This document shows positions 28,677-39,222 of a stretch of 64,000 nucleotides of DNA, piece by piece. The position numbers were made by a program, and so were the translations under genes. The notes under the pieces are model-generated. The model saw only the letters and a list, made by a program, of their open reading frames with translations, searched no databases and was not told where the DNA came from. The first letter of the stretch is position 1; each line of letters begins with the position of its first letter. The stretch is from Crossaster papposus. Its lineage: Eukaryota > Echinodermata > Asteroidea > Velatida > Solasteridae. The stretch covers positions 310,001-374,000 of the forward strand of contig JBAIAA010000594.1 in the NCBI GenBank assembly GCA_037893245.1. The letters run 5' to 3'.

Positions 28677-29052
28677 AGGTAGGATACACCATTTTGCAGA
28701 TATCAAAAATATTTACTACCGAATTATTAAGAAATATCTTACTCATTTGAAAGTAAATAATGATTCTAGGCATCTAGCAAAATTGCGCTAGATATCCTCT
28801 AATTATTCCGAAAATTTAATTTTATAAACAAAAATCCGCGATCGCCGGACGGCGATCGCGAAAAAACAAAGATAACATAAGAATAACTGCTCGACGCCGG
28901 TTGAAAACAATCGCTGTTTTCTGTGCTTTTCTCGGCTTCCATGATTGTAAAACTTTGGACAGTTCAGTTAAACGATATTTACTATAAGATACAACCCCCA
29001 AAATCTACACATTCATGATAATTCAAGCAATTACCAATGGTGTATCCTACCT
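28677..29052 (+). mobile_element. TTAA MITE family 1, copy E (376 bp)
   Basis: Left TTAA at 28673-28676; the right flank is mutated to TTTA. Inverted ends AGGTAGGATACACCATTTTG and ..GTATCCTACCT. Contains the perfect hairpin CGCGATCGCCGGACGGCGAT..., as in copy A. Confidence 0.85.
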
Positions 29053-30804
29053 TTTAGTTACATCCTTTTAAATTTTGCAATGTATTCATTCTATAGTCCC
29101 ATCGAGGGAAACTAGTCTGTTCAGCCATCCTGCACTCAATGTAGTCTCCCGATCTAGGCAAGTCATGAAATTTGTCGTGAATATTGACGTTTATTATTAA
29201 CTTCGGCCTTTGGCCTGAGATGCACTCGGACCCGAGCTTAGTGCCAGGCTATTGCTGCGCCATGTTCTACATTTTTTTTTTAATTAAGAAGAAAATTAAG
29301 AAGAACACGGCGTTGCCTTATAGTCTGGTTTTCTGACCCGAGGATCGCTTGCAGTGACTGTGGTGGCCCTGGAGTGTAGTTCTATATAATAGGAATATAC
29401 GATTGCCATTGAGTTTTGATTTCATGAACTCGAATCTACAGGAATATTAATAGCAAGCACGACATGTAGGCCTACCTTTTTCCCCGGCAATACCCTGCAT
29501 GGTGATTGCGAAAATGCCGAGTGTCTGAGAAAAATGTTATCGGAACACACTTTTGATCATAATATGACAGTGGTGTCTGTATATCGCCCTATAATATTCA
29601 TTATAATTCCCGTCATCGTTCGGTCTAGAACAATACAAACATTAGTACGAACGAAAAGGTATTCATAAAGCTAATAGATAAAAAGGTCTACAAATACACT
29701 ACTTGGTTACCTTATTAAAATAACATTTAATGCAAAAAAACACAATGCACAGAAAATTGACGTGTTCCAGCATGATATATAATATATACACTGCTCAAAT
29801 AAAAGATAGGTTGAACTATTTAAACATCGGTCCCAAACTGCTTTCCGATCCCAGCCAAGCACTGTCGACGCAGGCTATCGTGTGATGACACTGTCGAATC
29901 TGGCATGGGCATGGAGCCATGTCATCAGTCCCGACCCGATGTTACCGTCTGTACATGTACGTCATTGCGTTATCTGTGACAGCTTCGTTCGTTGTGGATT
30001 GCCTGTATGCCCGGTTGCTGTGAATCAAGAAACAGTGGGAGTTATCAAATTGACTTCATATAAAACAGATTTCTGTGGATCGGTTGCCAAAGTTGAAAAG
30101 TAAACTTCATCGGCTAAACAAAAACTGCTATCAAACATAAAGACACATTTTGAACAATGGTAATCACCCGAAAACGCACCCACTGAATCAATGTGAAAAA
30201 GAATTACCGAAAGTAAAGCAAATATACCCTTCAAATTTATTCAGATAAAAATGATTTTATAGAAAGAGCAGGAGATAGTTTAAACAACTAAGTTCAGCAA
30301 TGCCTTGTGAAATGCTTATCGGCTTTGATTGTATACAGTAACCCCTGAGCCTAAACTTTAACGGTTGGTCCACGCGTGAAGGGAACAAAGATCGCATTAC
30401 CTTTAAGTAGTCAGAATTGTTGGTAATTTTTTTGTATGGATGAAGTTAATTCTCTAAATTACCGTAATAATAGACCATTGGGGAGCCATTCTATCATTTT
30501 TTTAACCTAGGGAGACAAGTGACATTTGGGGACTTTTGGATGTCTTCGTAATGTCTCGGCCCCTATATTAAGAGGCAAATAAGTTATAATTATTTTGTAG
30601 ATTTTGGTCCCAAATGTACAGATACCAAATTTCGTAGAGATATCATAAGGAAAACTTAGGTGACAGTAAACTTGGGGTTAGGTGACAGTAAAGTTCGACA
30701 ACTTTTGTGCACATGTCAACGGGAATGTCTCCCCAAATGACCCATCAGAATGAGTTGGTTCGAATTCCTTAATTGGCGTTTTTCATGAACCCGTTTCGCG
30801 CTTT
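29053..30804. other. Gene-free stretch with repeat fragments
   Basis: Contains separated fragments of the 14444-14524 double palindrome (near 29176 and 29361) and GGGGAGACA-type words near 30480-30735 resembling those around 14272. No exon recognised. Confidence 0.4.
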
Positions 30805-31023
30805 TTACGACCTACCGTTTACCAGCGGTGTGTGGTTGTGCATCTTGGGTGTAATGTTAACATGGTCCGAGTGCTTTTTCCTGTAGCGCGTCACCAGGAC
30901 GTAGCAGCTGATCAGAACGATGGTGACGATCCACTTTATGACGTCACTACTCCACCACACCCAGCACAATAGGACGTAAGACAGAACGGAGACCCAGCCC
31001 CACTCAAACACTGTCATTTCCAT
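30805..31023 (-). CDS. Candidate small two-span membrane protein (72 aa)
   Basis: From a start in good context (gcaagATGGaa), the ORF begins MEMTVFEWGWVSVLSYVLLC. It has two hydrophobic segments (about 9-26 and 31-46, WIVTIVLISCYVLV), then a basic stop-transfer stretch TRYRKKHSDH and a polar tail ending VNGRS. Segment spacing and charge (basic end after the second span) are what a hairpin membrane microprotein would show. I do not recognise the family. It sits head-to-head with the candidate at 31555. It could equally be one exon of a longer gene or a chance ORF. Confidence 0.4.
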   Translation of the reverse strand: MEMTVFEWGWVSVLSYVLLCWVWWSSDVIKWIVTIVLISCYVLVTRYRKKHSDHVNITPKMHNHTPLVNGRS

Positions 31024-31492
31024 CTTGCTCTATGAGTTGTTTCTCCTATTTTTCAGGTGGCGAGGTGGTTCAAATACTAGTTGCGTGTGCTATCGGAATC
31101 GTGAATCGATGACAGTACACTGTACATGGGGCCGGGGTCTGCCTATATATTTGCCGACTTTTGTTTCGGATTGACCTTTGGAAAATGCGCGAAGTTCAAC
31201 GAGCTTTTGTCTTTCTTATCTCAAATAGTTGTGGTCGGGTTAGTCATCTGAACTTGAGCTTATCAAGATAACCTAACACCGCCGGAACATAATATACGAT
31301 AAACTAAGCACATCAATCTAAGATATATGCGCTTATGTTCAATAAGTGCATGCCTACGTATGATTTACTAAAAAGTAACACATCAAAGTACTGTTATATA
31401 TTAGCTTATACCGGTACTTGCTGTTAATTTCAATTATATACTAAACTTCATGTGAAATTATTACTTTTGAAATGCTTTAATTTTGAAAAAAA

Positions 31493-31500
31493 TATAAAAA
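31493..31500 (+). promoter_or_regulatory. TATA box-like site
   Basis: TATAAAAA lies 55-62 bp upstream of the ATG at 31555, which would give a very short 5' leader. Weak evidence on its own in AT-rich DNA. Confidence 0.35.
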
Positions 31501-31554
31501 GGTCATTTCCAAAGATGTGTCTATTTCAATTAGTAGTTGGTTTGTAATACGCGA

Positions 31555-31854
31555 ATGATGCGCACCGTGAGCGTTGGAACGACGTACACGTGCGCATTGA
31601 CGCTATTTTTGGGTGCGTTCGTTATACAAATGTTATACGAGATCGTTCGATTAGCCATCACATCATCTCCGTGTCTGTCCCAGTGCCAGCCCACCACTGC
31701 CCCAGCTCACAAGCGAGTATCAAATTCGCTCGGTCCTACCGCCCATGTCACCACTTCCGCGGCTCAGCTGAGCTGCGTGCAATTTGAAAAGCCATGGTAC
31801 GATACCCAGAATGCCCTGCGTTTCCTTCTAAGAATTCTCGAGAAGCTCGATTAG
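31555..31854 (+). CDS. Candidate type II membrane protein N-terminus (99 aa)
   Basis: Starts MMRTVSVGTTYTCALTLFLG. A short cytosolic end is followed by one hydrophobic span (about 13-30) and a Ser/Thr/Pro-rich stretch (SSPCLSQCQPTTAPAHKRVS). This resembles the signal-anchor and stem of Golgi glycosyl- or sulfotransferases. No catalytic domain follows before the stop, so if real it is a first exon (a possible donor is gtacga at about 31797) or a small protein. The local GC content is higher than its surroundings. Confidence 0.35.
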   Translation: MMRTVSVGTTYTCALTLFLGAFVIQMLYEIVRLAITSSPCLSQCQPTTAPAHKRVSNSLGPTAHVTTSAAQLSCVQFEKPWYDTQNALRFLLRILEKLD

Positions 31855-34080
31855 CGTTTCGCAGCGCCCAGTGCAGTATAGGCACAAGCGAAGGTCTTTG
31901 GTGGTTGCCCAGGTGTAATGACGTCAGCGATTGTAATGGACAGGTTTATGGCACAAATTACTGCCAATTAATATTAACGGTGTTCAATTTGATTTAATGC
32001 CCAGTGTGTTTGCTATTTAAAGTCCCGCCCTAAACAACATTTGGCCTTTTCGTTAACAAATGTCTTGGCGAATACGTACATGTACATGGCAGCGTTCGTT
32101 CTCGATCGTATGTTCGCCACTCCAACTTTTTTGTGTGCGCATTCTACTGCGCATGCCAATGCCGTCGAAAATGGGGCCGGGGAGTACTTGTGCAGGGAGC
32201 CCATACTTGTCAGCAGCGCACCCAGCGTATGGGCTTTTCATATTAAGATTCAGTGGTATTGTTATAATACTTTGAAAAGTTTTGATCGCTGTTATTCAAC
32301 TTTTACGAAACGACGAAGTAAAAAAGTGGTGTAATTGTTGGTTACTTATCGGGTTTCTTCCCCTTAAAATTCCTAACGAATCTGTACTGCAATTTTGGTT
32401 AATCAGCTTTGGATGGTACAATAATATGATTGATTTAAATCTTTGGGCTCTGACAAGACAATGTTAATTCCTTAATTGAATTTACAGGCTAATCTGGGAA
32501 ATGAGAAAGAACTCGACAATGGACGTAATCTTCACAGTTTGAAGCAGTTGCTACTATTTTGTTTTATTAAACTTAATCCAGTATTATAATAGGCTACTCT
32601 GCTGGCAAATAATATATTTATACATACAATTGCCAATGTGGTGGTGTGCAGTTGAATATAAATGTGGTTCAAAATGTAATGAAAAATGGATTTGTAAAAG
32701 ACTATGATCCAACCTTAAATATATCGTTACCCAACCTCGGTTTCAAATTGCAAAACCTGGGGACGAGCTTTGTTTCAATCAAAAACAGAATGGCTCCCCA
32801 ACGTGCAAATGTGTTGGTTTCGAGCAATCGAGGAGGTAGCCAGACTTGGTGAAGTTTGAATTTGAACCGAGGTTGACTTCTACAATGCTCAGGTCTAAGG
32901 TGAACTCTAACATATTTGTTGGATAACATATTTTAACCTCATGTTCATTCAACGGCAATGCAATATCCGTCCACTGTTAAAAATAAAAGAAGATACAGTG
33001 ACGATTTATGTTAAAATATGCTGTATACAGAGACTTGTTAACTACATTTAAACTTATAAATTTGTTTCCTATGTGAATCATTATAATCTTCCAATACTGT
33101 GCATGAACCTCTGGAGTATACTCGCACATTGGCTGGGGTGCAAACGAGCTAGCAAGTACAGACGTAACTCAGGCACAAACAAAAACCACAGAAACGAGCA
33201 AGGAAAACAGCTATTTGGGGGTATGTTGCTTAGCTGAAATTAACACCGCCCACTCTGGCCTTGAAGACACAATACAGGTTCAATACTGTTTAGCTAATTG
33301 CAAGTCAGGTCACTGTCAATTATAAAATCATATCTATTTGTAAAAGTACAACAGTTATAAATGTGTATCTAGTGGTGTTGAATTCAACAGTCAAGATTTT
33401 AGCCATGTATACGTTTATAGTAAGCTCCTACTCGGAAGAAAGAAATATTAGTAGAATATTTTTTCAATACTCAAAGGCATGATTCTGATTATTTGTATAT
33501 ATCTGTTTTCGAATATTTTAATAATTTTAAAGATTAGACTTATATACAGTTCATTGTTAATCTTGTTAATGTTGTAGTGCTTATACAGTATAACTGATGT
33601 TTCGAAAGCTATATCTTGTGTTCAACAGCAAATGAAATGCAGGTGCTTTATTAGGTTGGTTACGATGAATGTCTGTGTTATTACTTACAACCAAATTACC
33701 AATAGCCTCTAAAACGCAAGTGCATCCCGCCATATTTGCTGCCAACTTGGATGGCACCCAACCACATTATAATCTTCGGGCAGTCAAATTGGTACTCTAA
33801 AGATTGAAAGTCAGTCAGACTGTAGAGGGCGCTGTACTCTTGACAACTAATATGGCGGGATAATAAAAACCTGGCCATTCGGACGCGGTAGTAGTACGTG
33901 GGTGCGGTGAAAGAAAACTTGTGGATGTCAAAGCCCTAAATGCACCAACCTGTACAAACAAAAAGTGGAAGAAAAAATGCCCAATTCAATTTTCTCAATA
34001 GATTACAAACCGATTTATTATGCCCAGCACGATATGAGACCGAGGGCCTTCCCCCTTAGTCCCCCATACCCATAGACTAT
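31855..34080. other. Gene-free stretch
   Basis: AT-rich, with short ORFs only. The CpG-containing segment 32050-32230 carries overlapping ORFs on both strands but no recognisable domain. Confidence 0.4.
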
Positions 34081-34091
34081 GTGTCCTCTGT

Positions 34092-34291
34092 TTACATCTA
34101 CATGTATATTCAAATGTGCCCGTCAATATGCGCACGCATCGTGTTTTACATAAATTTGGGAAGAGGCGACATCAGAGGTCACATAATTCAAAGGTGGTCT
34201 GACCTGTGGCGTTACTCCTCAACCAAAATTGTATGCAAAACACGATGTGTGCGCATTAAGACGGGCACATTTGAATACAGATGTAAACACG
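34092..34291. mobile_element. 200-bp fold-back MITE
   Basis: The left arm contains TATTCAAATGTGCCCGTC and GCGCACGCATCGTGTTTT. The right arm carries their complements (AAAACACGATGTGTGCGC, GACGGGCACATTTGAATA) in mirror order. Arms are about 60 bp; termini read GTTTACATCT / AGATGTAAAC. Confidence 0.82.
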
Positions 34292-34423
34292 TGACGTCAG
34301 AGGGTGCATCGTACTATCTAGACTATTGTTACCTAACGCACCCCTCTAAAAACCTAAAAAGATTCCCTGAGAAATCACAACATTCCGCAAGCACAATGAT
34401 CCTGACCGCCACAAAAGAGATCG

Positions 34424-34451
34424 GGGGGGGGGGGGGGGGGGGGGGGGGGGG
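34424..34451 (+). repeat. Poly-G tract
   Basis: Uninterrupted run of about 28 G. Similar homopolymer C/G tracts occur at 35158-35205, 45970-45992, 54145-54163, 58120-58134 and 61939-61968. Confidence 0.9.
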
Positions 34452-34813
34452 TGGTTCCCTCTGTCACATATCTTGCTTTATATGACTTATACTATTTACT
34501 TTTCTAGTTTGGGTCATTGAATAACAGCTTAACATTTTGCCAAACTTTAGCAGTAAAATATAAAACGTGTCCCTTTTGAGGACATTTTAATATTCTGGAG
34601 GCATAACACTTCGGGACGTAGGCCTATTCTTAAACGAAGATCGCGCTGTATCTACTGCGTTTTGGGAAATAATCAGTAGGCCTATAGGGAATCAAAGGTA
34701 ACTCGCATCAGCGGTATAAAAAAGGGGCACTACAAATTGTCCCCAGTCTATCGACTATGAACATGGAATATCTGGGTCTTGTACCTTGACTATACTTTTG
34801 TAGCGAGTCGCGT

Positions 34814-34982
34814 CTACGCCTTGTTCTCAGCTGGCGTGTCCACTGATCGCCTTCTCTTTCCTGGTCCACCACTCCCGAAGCGGGAATTGCCGTTAGCCAG
34901 CATGCGGGATAAAGCGTCCTGTCCGACTGCCAGTTGTGCGCAGCCGCTGAATGATGAGCAACCCGAGCTCGACCGTTTTAGC
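34814..34982 (-). CDS. Calcitonin-type precursor exon 3: mature peptide
   Basis: The acceptor is acgtttccag. Encodes LKR, then SSSGCSSFSGCAQLAVGQDA and the remainder of the peptide through FGSGGPGKRRR, then a tail ending AENKA and TAG. This is the exon that identifies the family. The minus-strand frame here also extends upstream of the acceptor without a stop, but that part does not resemble a precursor. Confidence 0.95.
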
Positions 34983-37516
34983 CTGGAAACGTAAAAATAT
35001 AAACGGCGTATCTGTACAGGGTGGCCCATACAACAAAAAATCACAAGCATACTTCCATCCACTACCCCAAGGCCCAAACAGACTACCTATGGATGGAGAA
35101 TCTTTCTGTAAGAAAAATGATACCAAGATATATCGATATTAAGTAAACTAGTCTCTACCCCCCCCCCACCCCCCCCCCCCCCCCCCCCCACCCCTCCCGC
35201 CCCCATCCTGTCGGGGCTTGCTTTCTGCACCTCTTTACGAGTTCTCATCCAGATTTGAGGATTTTTCTTTAGGGAAAACCTTAGTGTACCAGCAAGTTTT
35301 AAGAGATCGTTGTGTTCTAAAGTAACATTACAAAAAACAAAAACAACACACATTATTTTTGACAGCGAAGTGGTTTAAGGTGTCTTATGTGTTCAAACTG
35401 TTATTCAAACGAATGTCTCCATCGTCTTTTCGATTGCATAACCAAAATACACAGCATTTAGATTTGGTTACCATGACCCTCATACTCATAGCCTTGTGTG
35501 CATTTATCTGCCGCGTTTTCCCCGAATAGAAATATCGTCGAATCATGTGGTGCACATAATTATGCGCAGTTGGAATACCGAACTGGCTAATTTATTGTCA
35601 CGTTTCCATTCTCATCGTCTTTTTAAAATGATTATTTATTCAAATTGATTAACTCACATTGTCTGGAACTCGTTGCTTCTGGAAAACGTGAGTAGAATTT
35701 CGTTGTATGCGTCTACTTTGTCTGCTAACTCTCTTAAGTCGTCGCCTTTCAGTGGGAATGCAAGGTCTGCTTCGTTTCTGCAATGAAATAAAATGGAGTT
35801 TTAGACTCTTGGTGGCAGCAGACAGCCCCTTTAAAAAAAAACTACTGGTGGCAGCAGACAACAAGCATTTTTAGGAAGACACATTGGTCGTGTCCGAATT
35901 GCTGGCTTTGGCTATGACTTCGGCCGTTGCTATGCTGTTGTTATGGGCGGACAAGATCACCAACCATAGAACAAGGTTGAAGGGAAAACTGGGTTAGATT
36001 TCAAGTGCCCTGAAAAATACAAAAGAACCGCTACGCTGGCTTGTTTTTAGTGACTTCCTTTTAAAACTACTGGTGGCAGCAGACAACCGGTCATTTCCGT
36101 GTTCATTGAATGAAGGTGATTCAGCGTTGTCTTTGGAGCGTCGCGCGCCACGATATCAGCTATGAAATTAATGGTTTACAGGCACTCTCTTCATACCATT
36201 CCCGAGAGGAAAACCCCTGTACAATATTGTGACATCAGTCACCCGTCTATCTGAAAGGTAAGTCATGATTTTAGTTTTCATGATTTAATACATGGTGTGT
36301 TTTTTGTAGGCTAATTTAACTTGCGAAAGTTTGCAGTGGCTATCGTTACGGCAGTTTCTAGTTGATGATCCTATTCCCTGACATGCCCAGCCGGACAACC
36401 ACTCTTGGAACCTGACTATCAATCTAGTCTGATTTCAAGAACGATATCCAATTATTATTGTTATTGTGAGGTCGGTTAGCTTGTAACCTAGGGCTAATTT
36501 CATGTAACATGTAAGCAACAAGAAAATGCTTAGCATGAAAACTCTCTCTTGACAGAAACAGGGTGGCAAACCAAATTTTCTGGTGATGTTTATTGTTTGT
36601 GATTGGTATTCATGCATCTCTTTTTTGCTTAGCATGAAAAGCACAAAGTTTTGGCTGGCAACCTGTTTTTACTGAGAAAGATTGTTTGTGCTAAACAAAT
36701 TTGGGTGCTTACATGTTTTATGAAATTGGCCTCAGATCGACTGCGTTTCGGATGGCAGGGCAATTGTAAAGTTAAAGGGAATACACAGCATTTGCAAATC
36801 CCCCCCCCCCCAAAAAAAAAAAAAAAAAATGGAAACAAAATGACCACATTATCACAAAATACTTTACTAGACTGCAGGGAATGGCAGTCTGAAGCATCCT
36901 GTAAAATAATGGCTCCTGGTGTGCTGACATTTTTAGGTAAAGTGGTATTTTTGTATCATTTTCCAACTTAACGCTGGTCGGCCGACCAGCGTTGCAATAA
37001 GTTACACATCTGTAAAGGTGTACAATTAACTGAATCTCTAAACTTAAAATGAACAAATTGCTCCGGTTCATCTTAAGTGGGGTCAGGGTACCTGACTAGA
37101 AAAACATGATTTTTTTCAGCATTTACGAACCCGAAACGTCAAATAAGTCAGTGTAACAATTCTTGCAGGCGGATCTAGCTTTTTTTTGTTAAGATAAAAG
37201 CTCAAGGTCAAACTATTTAATTTAATTTTTAGGAACAAATATGATTTTACAAAAATAGTATTTAGACTTATAGAATGATATAACGCGCAGCGCAGGGCAG
37301 CCCCAAGCATGGGCTAAGTTGACACTAAACGCCCATTTAGAATAAACGCGCCTGAAATAACAATGCGGGTATTAAACAAATTTCATGAATGTCAGTATAA
37401 TTTATTATTCGATAATGTCAATGACTGTTTTATATTTACCTTGATAATGAGGCGGCTGTGGCGATAGTGTAGAACGTACACAGAACTGCTAGTGTTAGGG
37501 TCACCGTTGGCTTCAT
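34814..37516 (-). CDS. Calcitonin-type neuropeptide precursor, three exons (whole gene span)
   Basis: Joined minus-strand exons 37516-37440, 35777-35658 and 34982-34814 give a 121-aa secreted precursor. Residues 1-21 are a signal peptide (MKPTVTLTLAVLCTFYTIAT). Next comes an acidic spacer to about residue 66, then the dibasic site KR (68-69). The mature peptide of 37 residues (70-106) follows. It has Cys74 and Cys80 in the ring GCSSFSGC (C-x5-C, as in calcitonin), and FGSGGP before Gly107 and the cleavage site KRRR (108-111). Gly-Lys-Arg after Pro predicts a C-terminal Pro-amide, as in calcitonin. A short acidic tail follows. Both introns are GT-AG and phases match exactly. The peptide is expected to act on a class B G-protein-coupled calcitonin-type receptor; in echinoderms such peptides affect muscle. 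No second calcitonin exon was found nearby. Confidence 0.93.
35658..35777 (-). CDS. Calcitonin-type precursor exon 2: N-terminal spacer
   Basis: Acceptor tttcattgcag and donor AAT|GTGAGT. Encodes NEADLAFPLKGDDLRELADK followed by VDAYNEILLTFSRSNEFQT. It is acidic and helical with no internal dibasic site, so it is probably not itself cut into a peptide. Confidence 0.9.
35810..36100 (+). repeat. TACTGGTGGCAGCAGACAAC repeats
   Basis: The 20-mer occurs exactly at 35843-35862 and 36068-36087, with a near copy (TTGGTGGCAGCAGACAG) at 35809-35825. Between them, 35935-36035 resembles the complement of 56025-56092 (AAGTGCC..., GAACAAGG). Lies in calcitonin-type intron 1. Confidence 0.6.
36440..36730. 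mobile_element. TTTCAT-type MITE (GCTTAGCA words)
   Basis: Begins near GGCTAATTTCATGTAACATG and ends near TTTATGAAATTGGCCTCAG. The interior repeats GCTTAGCATGAAAA and TGCTAAAC words. It belongs with copies at 24606-25172, 50955-51200 and 63153-63415. Lies in calcitonin-type intron 1, upstream of exon 2. Confidence 0.55.
37440..37516 (-). CDS. Calcitonin-type precursor exon 1: signal peptide
   Basis: Encodes MKPTVTLTLAVLCTFYTIAT plus AASLS and two bases of the next codon. Donor AAG|GTAAAT. The hydrophobic core and small residues (ATA|A) fit a signal peptidase site near residue 21. Confidence 0.92.
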
Positions 37517-37529
37517 GGTTGGGAATTGA

Positions 37530-37537
37530 TGACGTCA
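37530..37537 (-). promoter_or_regulatory. CRE-like palindrome TGACGTCA
   Basis: A perfect consensus CRE octamer 14 bp upstream of the calcitonin-type start codon and downstream of the TATA box, so probably in the 5'-UTR. CREs are common in neuropeptide genes. The exact octamer also occurs inside the palindrome at 14470-14499. Confidence 0.5.
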
Positions 37538-37648
37538 GTACCAGTGATCTGCGCAAACGAATCAGTACAGATAATTGATCCGAACAGTATGTCATTATTA
37601 CCTCCTCTGGTACTATGGCCAGTGTCAACAGTGTTGCAAGACGCACTG

Positions 37649-37655
37649 TTATATA
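37649..37655 (-). promoter_or_regulatory. TATA box of the calcitonin-type gene
   Basis: Minus-strand GGTATATAACAG lies about 135 bp before the ATG with no in-frame ATG between. This would place the transcription start near 37625 and give a 5'-UTR of about 110 nt. Confidence 0.55.
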
Positions 37656-38033
37656 CCATGGAGCTATTCTGATCAGTATGTGATCAGTATGTTGTTCAAA
37701 GTTTGATCTTTGAATTGGTAATTTTTTGCTTAAAAGTTGTCTTTTCCAGAAAATCTTTTCTTTTGTATTCGATGCGATAAACTAGTTTTCGTCGTTGCAT
37801 TCATGCCAGACATACTTAATAGTTGAACTCGGTGTCGTTAGCTTAGCCAACAAACCTCAAAACTTGATTTTGCAACCTCAAAACTTGATTTTTCTTTCTA
37901 CTTCTGACTTTAGAGAAAACACGCCCCCAAAGTAAGTCCCACATTCAAATCATACAATTGTTCATTTACCAGAACTTTATACGCAAACAAACTACCCAGC
38001 CCATATACAAATGATGTTCTTTATAGAGAAAAC

Positions 38034-38414
38034 ATGGAAACACTTAATTCTGGGACTGTTTGGTGCGCGGTCTTCATCTTACAAACCACGACCGGTTTTG
38101 CTATTTATAACAGCGTGCGCGGGGAAAACACTGTACCGGTGAGGCCGGGTTACAACCGGCGGGTGCCTTGGCAAGAACACCGGTACGGTCCGTATCGGAT
38201 CGATATTTTAACACCCAGCTGGGCCGAGCTCAAGTGTCTGAGGGCCGCGCTGCAAGGTTATGGTGTAAGCGCAGGAGGGCATTCGCGCCTAACGTGGAGA
38301 GGCCGATCGTGCTGCAGCATCCGTAACGAAAGAAACACGAGTGGGGAAAGTGAAGTCTGTACAACCCACGCGTGTCACGAATTATATACAGGAAGCCGTG
38401 AGGTCCGAGATTAA
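38034..38414 (+). CDS. Candidate secreted protein ORF (126 aa, or first exon)
   Basis: Starts METLNSGTVWCAVFILQTTT (ATG in good context, aaaacATGg) with a moderately hydrophobic leader that could be a signal peptide. It continues with RPGYNRRVPWQEHRYGPYR and ELKCLRAALQGYG. At 38265 the sequence GGT|GTAAGC is a good splice donor, so the Cys-rich remainder may be intronic. It is GC-rich relative to its surroundings. The family is unrecognised. It lies head-to-head with the calcitonin-type gene, with start codons 517 bp apart. Confidence 0.35.
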   Translation: METLNSGTVWCAVFILQTTTGFAIYNSVRGENTVPVRPGYNRRVPWQEHRYGPYRIDILTPSWAELKCLRAALQGYGVSAGGHSRLTWRGRSCCSIRNERNTSGESEVCTTHACHELYTGSREVRD

Positions 38415-38847
38415 CAATCAGGGAGGTCGGTTAGTAACGTGATTGGACGTAATACAACGATTGGTGGCAGTAAACACTATAGTCTCTAGCTCTATAAATA
38501 AAATACAGTACGGATTAGAATAGGCCAAATCAATCTCGATGACAGAATAGCTAACAATTATGTGCCCTATTTAATAATAGCTTGAGTTTCTCTCAAGTAG
38601 GGCAGTCTTCTGAAATAAATCTGTATTTCTTTGCAAAACTACATCGATCTTATCTTTTGAAATGTACTTCCCTTGCCCGCCTGAAGAGTACAGATATAAC
38701 AAGTTAGCAGGGTAAGCCGACTTTTACTGTTTACCAGTACGTGAAATCTGACTGCAGTTTATGAAAGCGTGTACGTTGAGCTGTACATTTTGTTTGTTTT
38801 ATTTTCCGGTATCTCATCCTTATGTGACACACAGAGAATATTTAATA

Positions 38848-39222
38848 ATAATAAGCAGTTCTTATATCGCATGTATCTACCAAGACTGGTAATCAAGGCG
38901 CTTTTTGATTTCCAAAGCCAGGTTAATGAAGTTTTATGAGAATAAGAGACCCATTATGTAGCACCTTTGTGAGAGTTTTTACAAGGTACTGCGGCGCACT
39001 TTGCAGCCACTGCCAGGAACCCCTCCTCTTAGCGATAAGTGTTACTGGGTTATTTTACGTGCATTACACAACACACGGGACCTACAGCTTTACGTCCCAT
39101 CCTTAAGGACGAAGCAATAGTGGTCAAGACCAAGTCATGTCAAGACCGGGACTCGAACCCACAGTGATCAGAAACACCAGGGCACGAGTCCGCGTGCTCT
39201 TAACCGCTCGGTCATAACATCA
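38848..39222 (-). mobile_element. tRNA-derived SINE, minus strand
   Basis: On the minus strand the head reads GACCGAGCGGTTAAGAGCAC, followed by the B-box GGGTTCGAGTCCC. The body ends in GCGATATAAGAACTGCTTAT and an (ATT)n tail. The head resembles a Leu/Ser-type tRNA. Confidence 0.82.

Noticed and set aside
35658..35777. NPY/NPF-like reading of the calcitonin spacer (DLRELADKVDAY)
   Set aside because: There is a superficial helix similarity only. It lacks the RxRF/Y-amide end, and the next exon is clearly calcitonin-type.
35649..35864. 71-aa basic minus-strand ORF
   Set aside because: It is a shadow frame over exon 2 of the calcitonin-type gene and extends through the splice acceptor.
37392..37646. 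84-aa minus-strand ORF
   Set aside because: It is a shadow frame over exon 1 of the calcitonin-type gene. The real frame starts at 37516.
38270..38414. Relaxin/insulin-like CC...C pattern
   Set aside because: Spacing does not fit an A chain, and this part probably lies beyond a splice donor.
39149..39222. Functional tRNA gene
   Set aside because: A B-box and tRNA-like head are present, but they continue into a SINE body and tail, and a clean cloverleaf is not evident.
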